Shown here: positions 1-14,400 of the stretch, piece by piece | How positions within the stretch are numbered: position 1 is the stretch's first letter | Layout: the number at the start of each line of letters is the position of its first letter | NCBI GenBank assembly: GCA_020226215.1 | Contig: CM035233.1 | Coordinates: 14,651,701 to 14,715,700, forward strand | Direction of reading: 5' to 3' | Length of the DNA: 64,000 bases | From: Sindora glabra | Lineage: Eukaryota; Streptophyta; Magnoliopsida; Fabales; Fabaceae | Notes under the pieces: generated by a model | The model's database searches: none | The model's input: only the letters and a program-made list of their open reading frames with translations | What the model was told of the DNA's origin: nothing | Translations under genes and position numbers: made by a program

Positions 1-1650
1 CTTTGCACACAAAAGAAGAATTTATGCTATGAACAAATTGTCTTTTCAAAGTGATTGCTAATACAACTAATGAAAGCAAATACAAGATCCTGAATTTTTC
101 CGTTACAAATTTCTAACATTCAGTATGTATGAATTTAATTTCATATTCCTATTTTAAATAATCCAACTATATATATATTTGATAATAAATAGTACATCTT
201 TTAAGGTATGTAAATATAAATCTGTTATACTATCAACACAAAATTTATTACACACTAAATGAATTAAAAAATATTATATTATAAGTGAAGTTAAGTAAGT
301 TTTTTTATCAATAATATTTTAATGATATAGTAATATTAAGAATAAACATAGGTAAGGACTTAAAGAAGTCATGGCTCCTAAGCAATTAGCTATTGTGACA
401 TATTATATTATAAATTTTATTTTATATTTTAGCTTTAATAAAATTACATATTGACCCTTTTAAAAAATTTAATATTGCTCCTTAATGTATTATGTAATTT
501 CTAAATAATATATTTTCTTACTTTTATAAAAATAAATTTTATCATTCTATTTTAGTAATAAATAAATTATTTCCTTATCTATTTTGATAAGATGTTATTA
601 TAACTTACAATCATTCATTTTTAAGTAAAAAGATTGACACACTTAATAATAACCAAAATTATGACAAGAATATATTATCAAATTTGACTTTTAGTTATTG
701 ATTGTTATGTTAGATGAAACATAATAACTTATTTAAACGAAAATCTATTATAAATATTATTTTAAAGTTAATTCCTTAATTATATTTAAATAAAATTATC
801 GTGTCATTTTTTAATTTTACTAAATTTCATAAATTAAATAGTTATAGTTACATAAATTTATTTTAAAATTTTTATTATATACTTACATGTGTGTAAATAG
901 ATAGCCCCTTAATGAAAAGTTTCTATTTTTTGTCTAAGTTAGAGATGGCAACAGGATGGAGTAATGATAGATTGATAGTATATTGCTTTACTTTATAGCT
1001 GCATTAATTTACCCCATTCTTAATTGTGAGGTAAGTTGGTGTCCTATTTTTGTGATTTGTGGAATATCGATGATTTGTGAAAAAATATGAAAATATTAAA
1101 AAATTAAAATTTATAAAATTTAAATACAGTGATAATTAATATTTAATATTCAATATAATATAATAATATTAATTTAAAATCACATATAATATATCTAATT
1201 AATCTTAAATAAAAAATAATTAAATAAATATTAATTAAAAATAATTAAAATAAACATTTCTAATTATATAATTATTAAAATTAATTTATAGTAATATATA
1301 TTTTTGAAATATTATATAAAAATAAAAATAATTTATTATTTCAAGACATCGCAAGATAAAACAAAATAATGTTGCCTTACTTCACATAACTACTCCTACT
1401 CCAAATTAAAAACTTGATTCGTACCTTATTCCGGTAAGCCCTGAGATCTATTTGTTTTGCCAACCCTATTCCCTAGTCCAAGCAGCCAATGGTAAGACTT
1501 GAAGAAATGACGAAGCAATGTTTACATTAAAAAATTCTACCAAAAACAAAATTAAAAAAATATCGGTGCCCCAGGACAGTGAGAGAGTGCCTTGGGCCAA
1601 TAAGAAGTTATATTATGACCCAGAATCTTCATAGGCACTTTATTTATGGT
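1..1650. other. AT-rich intergenic DNA
   Basis: No coding region, RNA gene or clear element is visible. The stretch is very AT-rich with many short A/T runs; open frames are short and without recognisable protein motifs. Confidence 0.6.
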
Positions 1651-2858
1651 GGTCAAGACTACAATGCCTTGGACCTGTTCATGGGCAAATCACCCTGGAC
1701 AGGTGGGCCAATTAAATATTGACACCTAGCATCTGTGAGACTGATTTCATATTTTTAACTGGATTTGTTGAATCATCCTTCATCTTATGTTTTTCTCCAT
1801 CTACTACCTCAATTGTAAGTAAAGCTGAATTATATTAAATTAGACGGGGTTACATTTGGATTTCCTCTTTTGTCCCGCGCACTTCCTATCGAACACAATC
1901 GTCGTCTTCATCTCTACTAACTGTGTCCTAAGCCATCATCTTGATGCCATTATTGCACAGCTTTGGTTTTCCTCTTCGTCTTTGTCCGTATCTCTATTCA
2001 GTGCCATTCACGAACTGTATTCGAAGCCCTCATTCCGTACACCATTATTGCGTGCCCTCTCTTCACTACACTGCTGTCCCATAGCTTCTCTTCGCCACAC
2101 CATTGCTCCATAGGTAATACAATGGTCCTTATCTCTATATACTTACATTAGATCAAAGGCTTCAATTATAATTTTTGATTTCTTATTCACAACTCAACAC
2201 TTAGTTCATTCCTTCCTACTTTATTTTACCGAATAGTAGAATAATTAAAATTGAATTAATTGAGGTTAGGGTTTGGAGTTTGGCATCATTTTTCATCTTC
2301 AATCACATTACATTCATTCAAATTCTTGATAAATTATTTTTCAAATTTCACAAACTCACTGATGCCTTCAAATTTCGCAAACACGGTGGCAACGACAGCT
2401 TTAAGAAGTCACTATTGGAAATGGAGCAGATCGCTGGTGTTAGCAAGGGTTACTGAGAGAGGAAGAAGCAAGAGAGAAGCCATGAGGATAGCATTGTGGT
2501 GGGGAGAAGTTGCGCCACAATGGTATCGTGGACGTATTCATGAGCAGTGCTGAGCAGAGGCACAGATAGAGACGAGGATCAACAGAAGCTGCGTAACAAT
2601 GGCGTCAGGTATGAGGGCTTCGGATGCAGTTCGTCATTGGCGTTGAGTGTAGAGATACAGGGAGAGATGGAGATAAAGACTAATTCAAAAGAAATGCACC
2701 GAATAGAAGGAAGTGATATTATTTGATTTAGTAAATTCAGTAAAAAATTTGCACTCAACCTGAAAACAACTTAAGATGTGCCACGTGTTATTATTCGATT
2801 TGGCCATCTATTCTGGGTGAGTTACTCATGAACAGAAGTAGGGTATTATAGTTTGACC
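1651..2858. mobile_element. MULE-like foldback element with long inverted repeats
   Basis: The ends form an inverted repeat of about 83 bp: 1651-1733 pairs with the reverse complement of 2775-2858 at about 70% by eye. Both start GGTCAA and share CTGTTCATG followed by TCACCC. Flanks match at 7 of 9 bases (ATTTATGGT at 1642-1650, CTTTATGTT at 2859-2867), the target-duplication length expected of Mutator-like elements. Inverted similarity continues inside: about 1755-1779 resembles the complement of the 2730s, and 1987-2036 (with CGAAGCCCTCAT) resembles the complement of 2610-2659. The interior is GC-richer than its surroundings and has no transposase. Short open frames at 1856-2113 and 2260-2553 look like no known protein. 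It is probably a non-autonomous MULE, possibly carrying a duplicated, inverted host fragment. Confidence 0.62.
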
Positions 2859-2867
2859 CTTTATGTT

Positions 2868-5231
2868 CTGAAATTTACGTTCATTGCTCTCGTATCGAAT
2901 GAGGAGTAGTGTAATTGGCTTCAAATTCATTTTTCAGTTCCCGATCATGGATCCGTGAAGTTCAGTTCTAATTTTTTCTTCAACTATTGATGTCACTGAT
3001 TTAAGTTACATATTCTTTCTTTTTCTTTTATACAATTTGATAAAAAAGTTACGATTATATTCATGTAACTTATTTATTATTATATAAATATTTTAATATA
3101 ATTCATTATATATATTAAATTTTTTAAGAAATAAATAAATATAATTTAATATTTTCCTAAAATATTAAATTTTTTTAATATATATTATTTTTTAATTCAA
3201 AAGATATCATTTGATAAAAGATTAATAATTTTATTGATATATTTTTGTTGAAATAAAACATATATTCTTTTCTTTTGTATACAATTTGATAGAATAGATA
3301 TGATTATATTCATGTAATTTTTTATTATTATATAAATGTTCTAATATAATTTATTATGCTTATTTAGTTTTTATTTAAAAATAAATAATTATAATTTGTT
3401 ATACATATTGGATTTTTAGGTAAGAAATAAATAAATAAATAAATATGAGTTAATATTTTCCTATTTATTAAATATGAAAATGTAAAACATTTTATGATTA
3501 TAGATAAGAATGCAAATAAGCTAATTTAAAAAGATATTATTTTTAAATTTTTTTAAAATAGTTGTTTAAGGGTTAATAAGTTAACTAAAATAATTATTTA
3601 TTAAATACTCAAATTAGTTAATTGATTTGATTCAAATGTTAAAGGCATTCAAATCAATTAAAATTAATCAAAAAGTTATGTGCCAAATAGCCTTTTTAAA
3701 CGAGTTGAATCTAAAAAAGTTAAGTTCAATTAATATATGAGTCAATTTTGATTTTAATACTACTTGATTCAAATAGATGGTGACCTTAAAAAAATTTAAT
3801 AATAAAAATATATATTTATTTTCATAATATATAAAAATTTAATTATATTAATAATTATTAAAATTTTATAAAGAAATATGATATTTTGATTAAAGTAATC
3901 AATTCTCTAATATATGTTCTTATGGGTGGCTTTGGGGGTAAATTGCAAATTTAATTATATGAATTCAAATTTCTTAAAGAAAATTAATATCCATCTCTTC
4001 AAAATTTAATAAATTTTCATTCAAATCTTTAATAGATTACTTCGTTCCTTTTTATTTGTCACATTTTAAAATTTTTTTTATTTTTTGCTTTAAAATTTTA
4101 ATAAAATATTAAATATTCTTTTTCTAAATTTACTCTTTTTTTAATTAATAAATATTTTATTATTTTATACTTTTAACCAACTTACATTTATTGTTTCACA
4201 TTTCTCTCTCTATTTTCAACTACATTAAATTTTGTATAAAAAGATAATTTTGGAAAGTTTAATAAAAATAAAAAATTAAACTACTTTTTTAATATGTGTA
4301 AAATCAGTTAACTGTGATAGATAAATAAAAATGGAAGAGTATATTTCAACTCCTCTAAAAACTTTCTTTTCTAGCTTTGCTCTTGCAAGTTATTTTTTTG
4401 TTATTTGTAATTATTAGCATAACATAACAATTATGCACTTTTTTTTAATAAATGTCATGGTTATGTTGTAAAAAAATTATATTAATAAATAAAATATGAT
4501 TAAAAATTTAACGTTTAATTTACTTATAAAACATAAAATTTTATAAACTCAAATTAAGGTGAAATGACAAATTATTTGAATAAGATTGTAGAAATTCATT
4601 TAGGTTCATTTTCAATATAAACATAAATTTAAATTCAAATATTTCAAATCTTATAAGAAATTGGGATTTAATAGCATATTATTTGAATAAATTTTTATGA
4701 ATTTATTTAAATTTATATTCAAGTCAAGTTTGAATTCAAATTATTTGAATTTAATAATATTTAACTTGAATTCGAACTTATTAACTTTTTCATTTTAATA
4801 CATAACTAATATAATGATATCTCAGTACACTATTAAATTTGGTTGCATATTAAGTTTACTGTTTTAGTATCAAATCTTGCACTTCATACAATAATATATT
4901 ATCGATTTATAATCAGATCTAGTAATTTACTATAGGTTTCCTTGCCGGGAAAGGAAAAAGAAGTAATGGGTTCCCGGCCTGAAATTTGATGGATTTATTG
5001 GTTCAAACCGAAATTCGCACTCTTATATTGCGGGTCAATTTTAAATAAGATTCGTTAAAACCCAATAGATCTGTGTCTTCTGCCATCTCTGGGCGTTTCC
5101 TGCATGTACTAGCTGTTGTAAGTTGCGAACCATTAAACCAAGGCAATTGGCGTGTTACTCTTTCTTTCTAGTCCGCTCAAGTCATATATCTTATTTTCTC
5201 ATGGTTAAACATCATTTTTTTCCTCCCAACA
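2868..5231. other. AT-rich upstream region of PFK4
   Basis: This lies between the foldback element and the PFK4 start codon. It is very AT-rich and holds one diverged tandem duplication (listed separately). The last 250 bp are less AT-rich and should contain the promoter and 5' UTR, but I could not single out a convincing TATA box or transcription start. Confidence 0.5.
3011..3480. repeat. Diverged tandem duplication, about 249-bp period
   Basis: Two AT-rich units share an ordered set of words: a TTCTTT run, TACAATTTGATA, GATTATATTCATGTAA, a TTATTATTATATAAAT block, and ATAAATAAATA before TTAATATTTTCCTA. The word ACAATTTGA lies at about 3032 and 3281. Confidence 0.6.
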
Positions 5232-5492
5232 ATGGATCCTTCACTTTCCTTTTCTCTCTGCAAGAGCTCTCCTTCACTTATCCCTCCATTTTCTAATCGA
5301 TTCTCTGTCAAATCAAACACTTTGCGATTATCCCCAACCTTCTTTTCTCAACCTAGATTCTTCTTCCGGAAGTCATTCATTTCCCGCCAAGATCTTGTGA
5401 TACAAGCTGTTCGGAGTTCGGAGCAGGCAGAAAATGACGGTTTTGTACTAGAAGATGTGCCGCACTTGACAAATTTCCTCCCGGATCTGCCG
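5232..5492 (+). CDS. PFK4: PFK4 exon 1: transit peptide and N-terminus
   Basis: Codes residues 1-87. The ATG follows CAACA, a good plant start context, and no earlier in-frame ATG leads into this frame. The first ~55 residues are basic and Ser/Phe-rich with hardly any acidic residues, as in chloroplast transit peptides. The exon ends with VPHLTNFLPDLP, a conserved plant PFK block, at donor GTAAAG. The open frame continues only six codons into the intron. Confidence 0.93.
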
Positions 5493-8400
5493 GTAAAGCT
5501 GAATAAGTGATAGTTTTTCACAAGACATTTGTTGATCATCCTGGTTGATTAAACTGCAATATGCTTTGCATCTGTTATGTTGTCTGTTGATTTATTTGCT
5601 TGAGTTTTGGAATTTGGCTATGGAATTGAACTGAAAGATTGTTTGACCTGTTCTACAATTTAGGAGACATAAAAAATAAAAAAAAATTATATATTGACAA
5701 CTATGTCATAAAAAAATTATTTATTGACAACTATGTACATGCTAACATTGGTTGATTGATTGTGGCAAGGACCTAATAGCTAAGGAATTATTAAAACAGC
5801 TACAAAATGTTTAAGTTTAATGTCGTCCATGGATTTAATTTTTTTTTAATCCTTTCAATGTACTTGGAAAACATGACTGGGCTTTTGTTAGTTCCATTTA
5901 TACAGCATTGAAGCTTGAAGAATATGATTTTTTTTTCCAAATAGTATTCATTTCACAAGACCTTGAGAGGTTGGTTCAAAGAATTTCATAAGAAGAAAAG
6001 ATTTTCATTGGAGGGGACTTAAATGTATTTGTTGATAGTGAGGTAAAGTGATTTTTGGAAGTGCATGGAGGATTTGATTTTGGAACACAAATGAGGAGGG
6101 GCAAGCTAATCTTGATTTTTTAGTAGTGTATAATTTTAAGATTGCGAACACTTGTTTTAAGAAGCAAGAAGAGCATCTAATTACATACAAAGTGGAACTT
6201 TAAGGTTGCAAATTGATTTCTTTTTTATAAGGAATTTAAATAAAAGAATTTGTAAGGATTGCAAAGTGATTTCGAGGGAGAGTCTTACTATACAGCATAA
6301 GGTCTTGATCCTTGATGTCCATTTTAAAATCCATAACTAAAAAAGACGACAAATTATAAAACTAAAGATCAAGTGGTGGCAACTCAAGGGTGAAAAATAG
6401 ATGACTTTTAAGAGAATATTATTGGAGGAAAGTAATTGAAAAGTACAAAGAAGTGCCAACCATATTTGGGATACGATGGCTAAAAGGGATACAATGGTTG
6501 CTAAGATAGTTTTAGGTAAATTAAAAAGTTTTGGACTGAGAGATAAAGAATCTTGTTGGTGGAATGAAAGTATGCAGGAAAAGGTCAAAATCAAAAAGGA
6601 ATATTTTAAGGCTTTATATGTGTATGATAATGCTGAAAATTGGGAGAGGTATCGAATGGTTAGGAATGAGACCAAAAAGGCAGTGAGCGAGGCACGATCT
6701 AAAGTTTTTGAAGAGTTCTACCGAGATTTAGGGACCAAGAATGGAAAACGAAAAATTTATAAGTTTGCCAAAAAATAGGGAAAGAAAATTAAGAGACTTG
6801 GATCAAGTAAGGCATATTAAGGATGGAGAAAGACAAGTTCTGCTTACAAATGAAGATATTAAAGAGAGATGGGAGAAGTACTTTTATAAACTTTTCAATG
6901 ACGAGTAGGGATTGATTAGGGATATGGAAGGATTAAAAACCGAGGAGGATAAACAAAATTTGGCTTATTATCATAGGATTCGTGTTAGGGAGGTAAAAGA
7001 AGTTCTTAAGAGGATGGATAATGGTAAAACTGTTAGTCTTGATGGTATTCCCATTGAAGTTTGGAAATATTTAGGAGGGTAAGGTATCTTTTGACTCACT
7101 AAATTATTTAATGAGATCTTTAGGTTTAAGAAAATGCGAAATGAGTGGAGGAGGAGTATTTTGATACTTATATATAAAAACAAAGGAGATATCCAAAACT
7201 GTGTAAATTATCGAGGGATAAAACTTATAAGTAATGATATGAAATTATGGGAAAAAGTGATTGAGTATAGATTAAGAGACAAGACTAGGATTGCAGAGAA
7301 TCAATTTAGATTTATGCTAAGAAGGTATACAATAAAGGCTATTTATCTTTTATGAGGGTTGATGGAAAGGTATTGGAGTAAAGAAAGAGATTTATATATG
7401 ATTTTTATTGACCTAGAAAAAGTTTATGATCGAGTACAAGAGAAGGTTGCAGAAGGCTCTGGAAAAGAAGGGAATTCGTGTTGTATATATCTGGGCTATA
7501 TAGAACATGTATGATGGAGTAATTATAAGTGCAAGAACTTTCGGAGGAGAGACAAAAGATTTTACTATAAGGATAAGTCTACATTAGGGTTCAACTTTGA
7601 GTCCTTACTTGTTTAATGTAATTTTGGATGTCTTTACTAAGGATATATAAGAGATTATTCCTAAATGTATACTATTTACAGGTGATATAGTTCTAATTAA
7701 GGAATCGCGAGAAGATGTTAATTATAAATTCGAGTTTTGGAGATAGGCATTGGAATCAAAGGGTTTTCGCTTAAGTAGAATTAAGATAGAGTATATGCAT
7801 TGCAAATTTAACAAGAAGTAAGATAGAAATGATTTAGAGATAAGAATTGAAGAGTATGTCATACTACAAGTATCTAAATTTAAGTCTCTGGGATTTATAT
7901 TACAAAATGATTGGGAAATTGATAAAGATGTCACATACAGAATATAAGTTGGATGGTTGAAATGGAGAAAGACATCATGAGTTATTTATAACTACAAAGT
8001 ACCTACTAAGTTTAAAGGGAAGTTTTATCGGACCGTTATATGACCAATTATGCTTTATGATATTGAATGTTAGGCTCTGAAGGGATAACAAAAGCAAAAA
8101 ATGGAAGTGACAAAAATGAGAATGTTAAGATGGATGTGTGGTTATACAAGAAAAGACAAGATACGAAATAAATGTATACAAGGGCATATTGGCATGGCAC
8201 TTTTTGAGAAGAGGATGATAGAAAATCAGTTAAGATGGTTTGGTCATATGCAAAGAAGGTCATTAGAGGCACTAGTGAGAAGAGTCGATTACATGGTTTT
8301 TAGCCCTGTGAAAAGGTATAGAAGGAGGCAAAAAATGACATTGGGGGAAGTTATAACAAGAGATCTCTTTGTGAATAATATTACTGAAAATCTAGTTTAT

Positions 8401-11400
8401 GATAAAGTCTGATGGTGTCATGCAATCTATGTAGCTGATTTTACTTAATGAGATAAGGTTTTGTTGTTGTTGTTGTTGTATTATTCATTTCACGACAGGG
8501 AAAAAAACAAATATACCTGTCTTGGGTTGCTTTAAGCACTTAATTGATAAAAGTAAAGAAGAGTAGAAGGTGAGAGCTGTAGATGATGTGTGGTGATTAT
8601 TTTTGCTAGTTTCAAATGGGTAATATGTATCAGAAGCTAATTGTGTGCCAAATAATAACTTCTGCAAGCACGAGTTTAATGATTTATCAACAACAAAAAT
8701 GAAAGAAAATAGTGAGATGGAAGGACTAAAGATAATAATGATTCTATGATAGTATAGGTCTGGTCTAATTTACAGAAGCAATATGCACCAAAAAAAAGAG
8801 TCATAAGTAAATGCAGAATGCCCCCAAGGTATTTTTTAGCATAAAGTTCAATGGATATTTTGCTCTTTACTAATTAATTTTATTTGCAATTTTTTTTTTT
8901 TTTACTTTCAATGTAATATGATCCTATATATTAATTAAGCATTTTTTTTTAATGTATTCACATTCAGCCAATTAACCACATACTTCAATAGCCAAAAATA
9001 AGCATTTAGATTTCCTTTTATAATGAATTTGTCTTGACCACACAAGTGCTTTCCTATAGCCAACCATATTGCATATTGTCTGTGAGAGAATTTGATTGAT
9101 ATATGGAAGATGGGATAGGGAATCATACTGGACTCCTATTTCTTTAAACAGTATTTAATTCTACAAATTTAAGACAATTTAATTCAGGCAATGTTTGACC
9201 CTGTTTTAGTGGTTGTAAATGATGTACTTGTATTCATGATGGGGATCAAGAGAAAATGTGCAGCTCGAAGAAGTCAGAGCTGCACTCACAGTCTGTTATT
9301 CTTTAATGATTTCTCTTGTTAAGCAGTTATTCTGTTTTTCAGAATATGCTTCTTTGGTCTTTCACTTTTAAACCATATTGGTGACTCATCATACCTAACA
9401 CATTACTTCCTTTATGCAGTCATACCCTAATCCATTGCACAAGAGCCAAGCTTATGCTATTGTCAAGTGGGTCCAGTTCTTTGGAATTTATTTTACATGA
9501 GTTGTGAATTTTTTGCTGTACCTTTTAATTTTTAACCTTCTGGTGAGTATTTTGTTCTTCCAGTCATTTTGACTTTGAAAATCTTGCATTTTCTTGATTG
9601 TTAGGGAAACTTTTGTAAGCCCAGAAGATGTGGTCTCACAGAAAGTAAGTGACCTAACTGTTCTCTTCCTAGTAAATGTATGATTGTCTGTGCTAAATGG
9701 TTGATATCTGTTACTGTATCTATTTTTCTAATCATGTCTTATCTGTAGACTGTTGTTAAAAAGGAAAGTCCCAGAGGAGTTCATTTTCGAAGAGCAGGAC
9801 CTCGAGAGAAGGTAGTAACATGAAATGTGTATGTCCAATTATAATCTTTAGAAGCTAATAATGATCTATTCTAGTATTAGGTTTATTTCAAGCCAGAAGA
9901 AGTACGTGCTTGCATAGTGACTTGCGGGGGATTATGCCCAGGAATTAATACTGTAATAAGGGAAATAGTATGTGGCTTGAACAACATGTATGGTGTAGAA
10001 GATATACTTGGAATTGAGGTGAGTTTTTGTGAAAAGAATATCTTGGTTACTGTGTGCCATTTGCTCCTGCTTATTGAATAATACTATATGCTTTTTACAA
10101 GGGACAGAAGTACATCAGAGGAGGATAAAATCCTACTAAAAAATATTTGATGCTTATTGCTTATTAGTTGAACAAATAATAACAATATTGCTAGCTTTCT
10201 CATTGCCTAAATGCTTAAATGCATGAATATATGATGACATTTAAAAAGAAAGCAAAGGGAGAACTGGAAAAAAGAATTATTGTGAAGTGTATGAGATTGA
10301 ATGAATCTCTGATGATCTGCTTATGTTACACATGCTTAGTATAGCTGTATAATATGATTGCTAAGTTGCTAACTACACTATTTGTGCTATTAATTGCACA
10401 TTTGACACCCTCTAAGAATGGGGCTTCATTCTAATCTTGCTCGTATATAATTTATCCTTGATCCCCTAAGGACTTGGTGAAGATATTTGCTAGTTGATCA
10501 TTACAATGCATGAATGTTGTACAATTTCTCTTTATAGAACATTTTCTATTTTTTCTTTGAGAAAGTAATAATCTCTATATAATTTATTCTCCCGTGAAGT
10601 ACTGGAATGGAGGACGATATATGTATAAATTCCCATTAATTCACACAAGTTTCTTTGGTTTTGATTAAAACTTTTTGTTACTAAATCGAATAACTTGAAA
10701 TTGTTGGAAAGAATGGCTTGAGAAAATTATCTCAGCCTTGGTTCTTTATATAGTAAAATTACAATCAATACATTTTAATGCTAGAGAATAAAATCCCTAA
10801 AATTATGCCTAGACATTTCCTCATTTATCATAGTCAACTAATACATATCAATTACATTTATTACTATTTAACACTCCCCCTCAAGTTGGAGCATATATAT
10901 CATATGCACCAAGCTTGTCACATATGTAGCTTATTTTGGGCCTCGGAGGGACTTTGTGAGCATATCGGCCAATTGGTCATTCGAGTTCACAAAATTTGTG
11001 ATAATTTCCTTTGCAACAACTTTCTCTCTTACGAAGTGGCAGTCAATTTCAATATGTTTGGTTCTTTCATAAAAAATAGGATTAGAAGCAATATGCAATG
11101 CTGCTTGATTGTCACATATAAGCTCCATAGGACCAGGTGTATAAAGTTTTAACTCATGTAACAATTGTTTTAACCATATGAGTTCACAAGTAGCTAATGC
11201 CATAGCTCGATACTCTGCTTCTGCACTTGATCTTGCCACTACACTTTGCTTTTTGCTTTTCCAAGAAATTAAATTTCCTCCAAAAAGAACACAATAACCT
11301 GAAGTAGAGCGACGATCATCTGAAGAACCTGCCCAATCAGCATCTGAGTAACCAACAATTCATGTGTACCCTTTATTCTCATACAACAAACCTTTGCTTG

Positions 11401-14400
11401 GATTTCCTTTTACGTAGCGAAGAATTCGAACAATTGCATCCCAATGAATATCACATGGTGAGTTGAGAAATTGACTCACCACACTCACTGCAAATGAAAT
11501 ATTTGGTTGAGTGATTGTGAGATAGTTTAATTTTCCAACAAGCCTGCGATATCTTCTCGGATCTGAGAACGGTTTACCTTGATTGGGTAATAGTCTAATA
11601 TTTGGATCCATAGGAGTATCTATAGGTTTAGAGTTTATTAGTCCTGTCTCATCTAAAACATCAAGGGCATATTTGCGTTGAGAGATAGAAATTCCACAAC
11701 GGGATTGAGCCACTTCAATGCCAAGAAAATACCGAAGTTTTCCCAAATCTTTTGTTTGAAAATGATGGAAAATATGTTACTTGAGTCGATCTATACCAAC
11801 TTGATCACTTCTTGTAATAACTATATCATCAACATAAACTATGAGATATATAGATTGAGAGGGAGATGAATGGTGATAAAAAACAGAATGATCTGCTTCA
11901 CTTTGACACATGCCAAAATCTCGAATAACTTTAGTAAACCTCCCAAACTAAGCTCGAGGGGACTGCTTAAGACCATATAGAGATTTCTTCAAACGACAAA
12001 CAAGACCAGGCTCCCCCTGAGCAACAAACCCCGGAGGTTGCTCCATATAGACTTCTTCTTCGAGGTCCCAATGTAAAAAGGCATTTTTGATATCCAGTTG
12101 ATGTAGAGACCAATGATTAATGGCTGCAAGAGATAAAAACAAGCGAACAGATGCAATTTTGGCAACAGGAGAAAAAGTATCACCATAGTCTAAGCCAAAA
12201 ATTTGAGTATATCCTTTAGCAACCAATCTAGCTTTCAATCGGTCTATTTTTCCATCTGAGCCAACCTTGATAGTATACACCCAACGACATCCAATAGTAG
12301 ATTTGTTAGATGGTAAAGAAACTAGATCCCATGTGCCACTAACTTCTAATGCTGCCATCTCATCAAGCATCGCTTGGCGCCATCCTGGGTGAGAGAGAGC
12401 TTCTTGTATAGTTGTAGGAATAGAAACCGAGGACAAGGTAGAAACAAAGGCAGAATGGGGGGCAGATAAACGATGATAACTCAAAAAATTATAAATAGGA
12501 TAAGGGTTACGAGTAGAACGAGTACCTTTACGAAGGGCAATAGGAAGATCGGCAAGTGGATCTGAGGTAGGAGATTCTACGGGACTGGATAGTGAGTCAA
12601 CAGGTGGATTATCATCATCAATTACTTGAGGTGCATTTGGACGAAGGCGTCGTTGATAAGTGATAAGAGGCCGATCTTGTGGTGAATTTGAAGGGATTGA
12701 ATTAAGGACTGGTAGGGGCAAAACCTCAGATATGGAAATAGATTCTCCAGAAGAAGAAAAGAAATAAGAAGTTTCGAAAAAAGTAACATCAGCAGATATA
12801 AAATATTTCTTTAAATTTGGAGAATAACACCTGTACCCTTTTTGTAGTCTTGAGTAGCCCACAAAAACACATTTTATCGAACAAGCTGATAATTTATCTT
12901 TGCCTGGAGTAAGATCATGAGCAAAACAAGTGGACCCAAAAACACGAGGAGAAAGCTTATACAAAGATTCATTAGGGTACACTAAAGAATAAGGAATTAT
13001 ATTTTCTAAAACAGATGAAGGCATGCGATTAATTAAATAACAAGTTGTTAAAATAGCATCACCCCAAAAATGAAATGGAACATTAGCATGTAATAATAGA
13101 GTTCGTGCAGTTTTAACTGAATGACGATTTTTTCTTTCAGCAACTCCATTTTGTTGTGGAGTGTGAGGACATGTTGATTGATGAATAATGCCTTGTGATA
13201 ACATAAAAGAAGTAAAAGATGCAGAAAAATATTCACGAGCATTGTCACTACGAAGTATTTGTATATGTATTCCAAATTGTGTACGAATCTCAAAAACAAA
13301 GGATTTAAAAATTGAAAATAATTCAGAACGATCTTTCATCAAATATAACCAAGTACATCGAGAATAATCATCAATAAAAATTACAAAATACCGAAAGCCT
13401 AAAGTAGTACTGACACGACTAGGACCCCATACATCTGAATGAATTAAAGAAAACAAAGACTTAGCTCGACTAGTAGTTTTAAAAGAGAAAGAACTACGGA
13501 CATGTTTACCGAGTTGGCATGACTCACAATCTAAAGACTTCAATTTTGAAAGATTTGGAACCATTCTCTGTAATTTTGAAAGACTCGGATGACCCAAACG
13601 GCAATGAATTAATTTTGGAGACTCTGCAGCAATACAAGTAATTGATGATGTTGGTTGAATGTAATATAGGCCTCTTGACTCACATCCGGTACCAATTGTC
13701 TTCCCCGTACCCCGATCCTGTATTAAGAAAGAATCAGAAAAGAATGTTACAGAACAATTAAGAGTTCGGGTAAGTTGACTGATAGAAATTAGGTTGAAGG
13801 GAGAATTGGGCATGTAAAGAACAGATTGTAAATTTAGAGAAGAGAGAGGTTTAGCTTGACCAATACCATAAATGGATGTTTTAGAACCATTAACTAATGT
13901 AATTGAAGGAAGCGATTTAGCAGTGCAATCAAGATGGGTAAAAAGAAATTCATTACCAGATATGTGATCAGAAGCTCCTGAGTCAAGAATCCAACGATCA
14001 TGAGATGCAGAATGAGATAAGCAAGCAATAGAATTACCTGTGTCTACAAGGGATGTAGAATGCGTCTGTTCTTGTTTGGACGCCTTGTATTGAAGAAACT
14101 GTTCTTTCAAGAATTCTTGATATTTTGGATCAGAAAAGACAGAAGATTGATCAGTTGATTCTGAACCAGATTGAACTACATTTGTAGAACCAGATTGAAC
14201 CACATTAGCTGATCTAGGAGGTCGGCCATGTAAAGCAAAACATCTATCTCGGGTATGTCCTGACTTATGACAATAAGTGCATTGAAGTCGATTGCCTCGA
14301 CCACCACCATTACGTCCTCCTCTATTGTTGCGTCCACCACCTCGTCCCTTTCCATGATCACTAGCATGTGTCACCAAGGTAGAGTTTTCAATATTAGTAT

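Noticed and set aside
1856..2553. Open frames in the foldback element as a host gene
   Set aside because: Short, overlapping, no domain, and they lie within inverted repeats of a mobile element.
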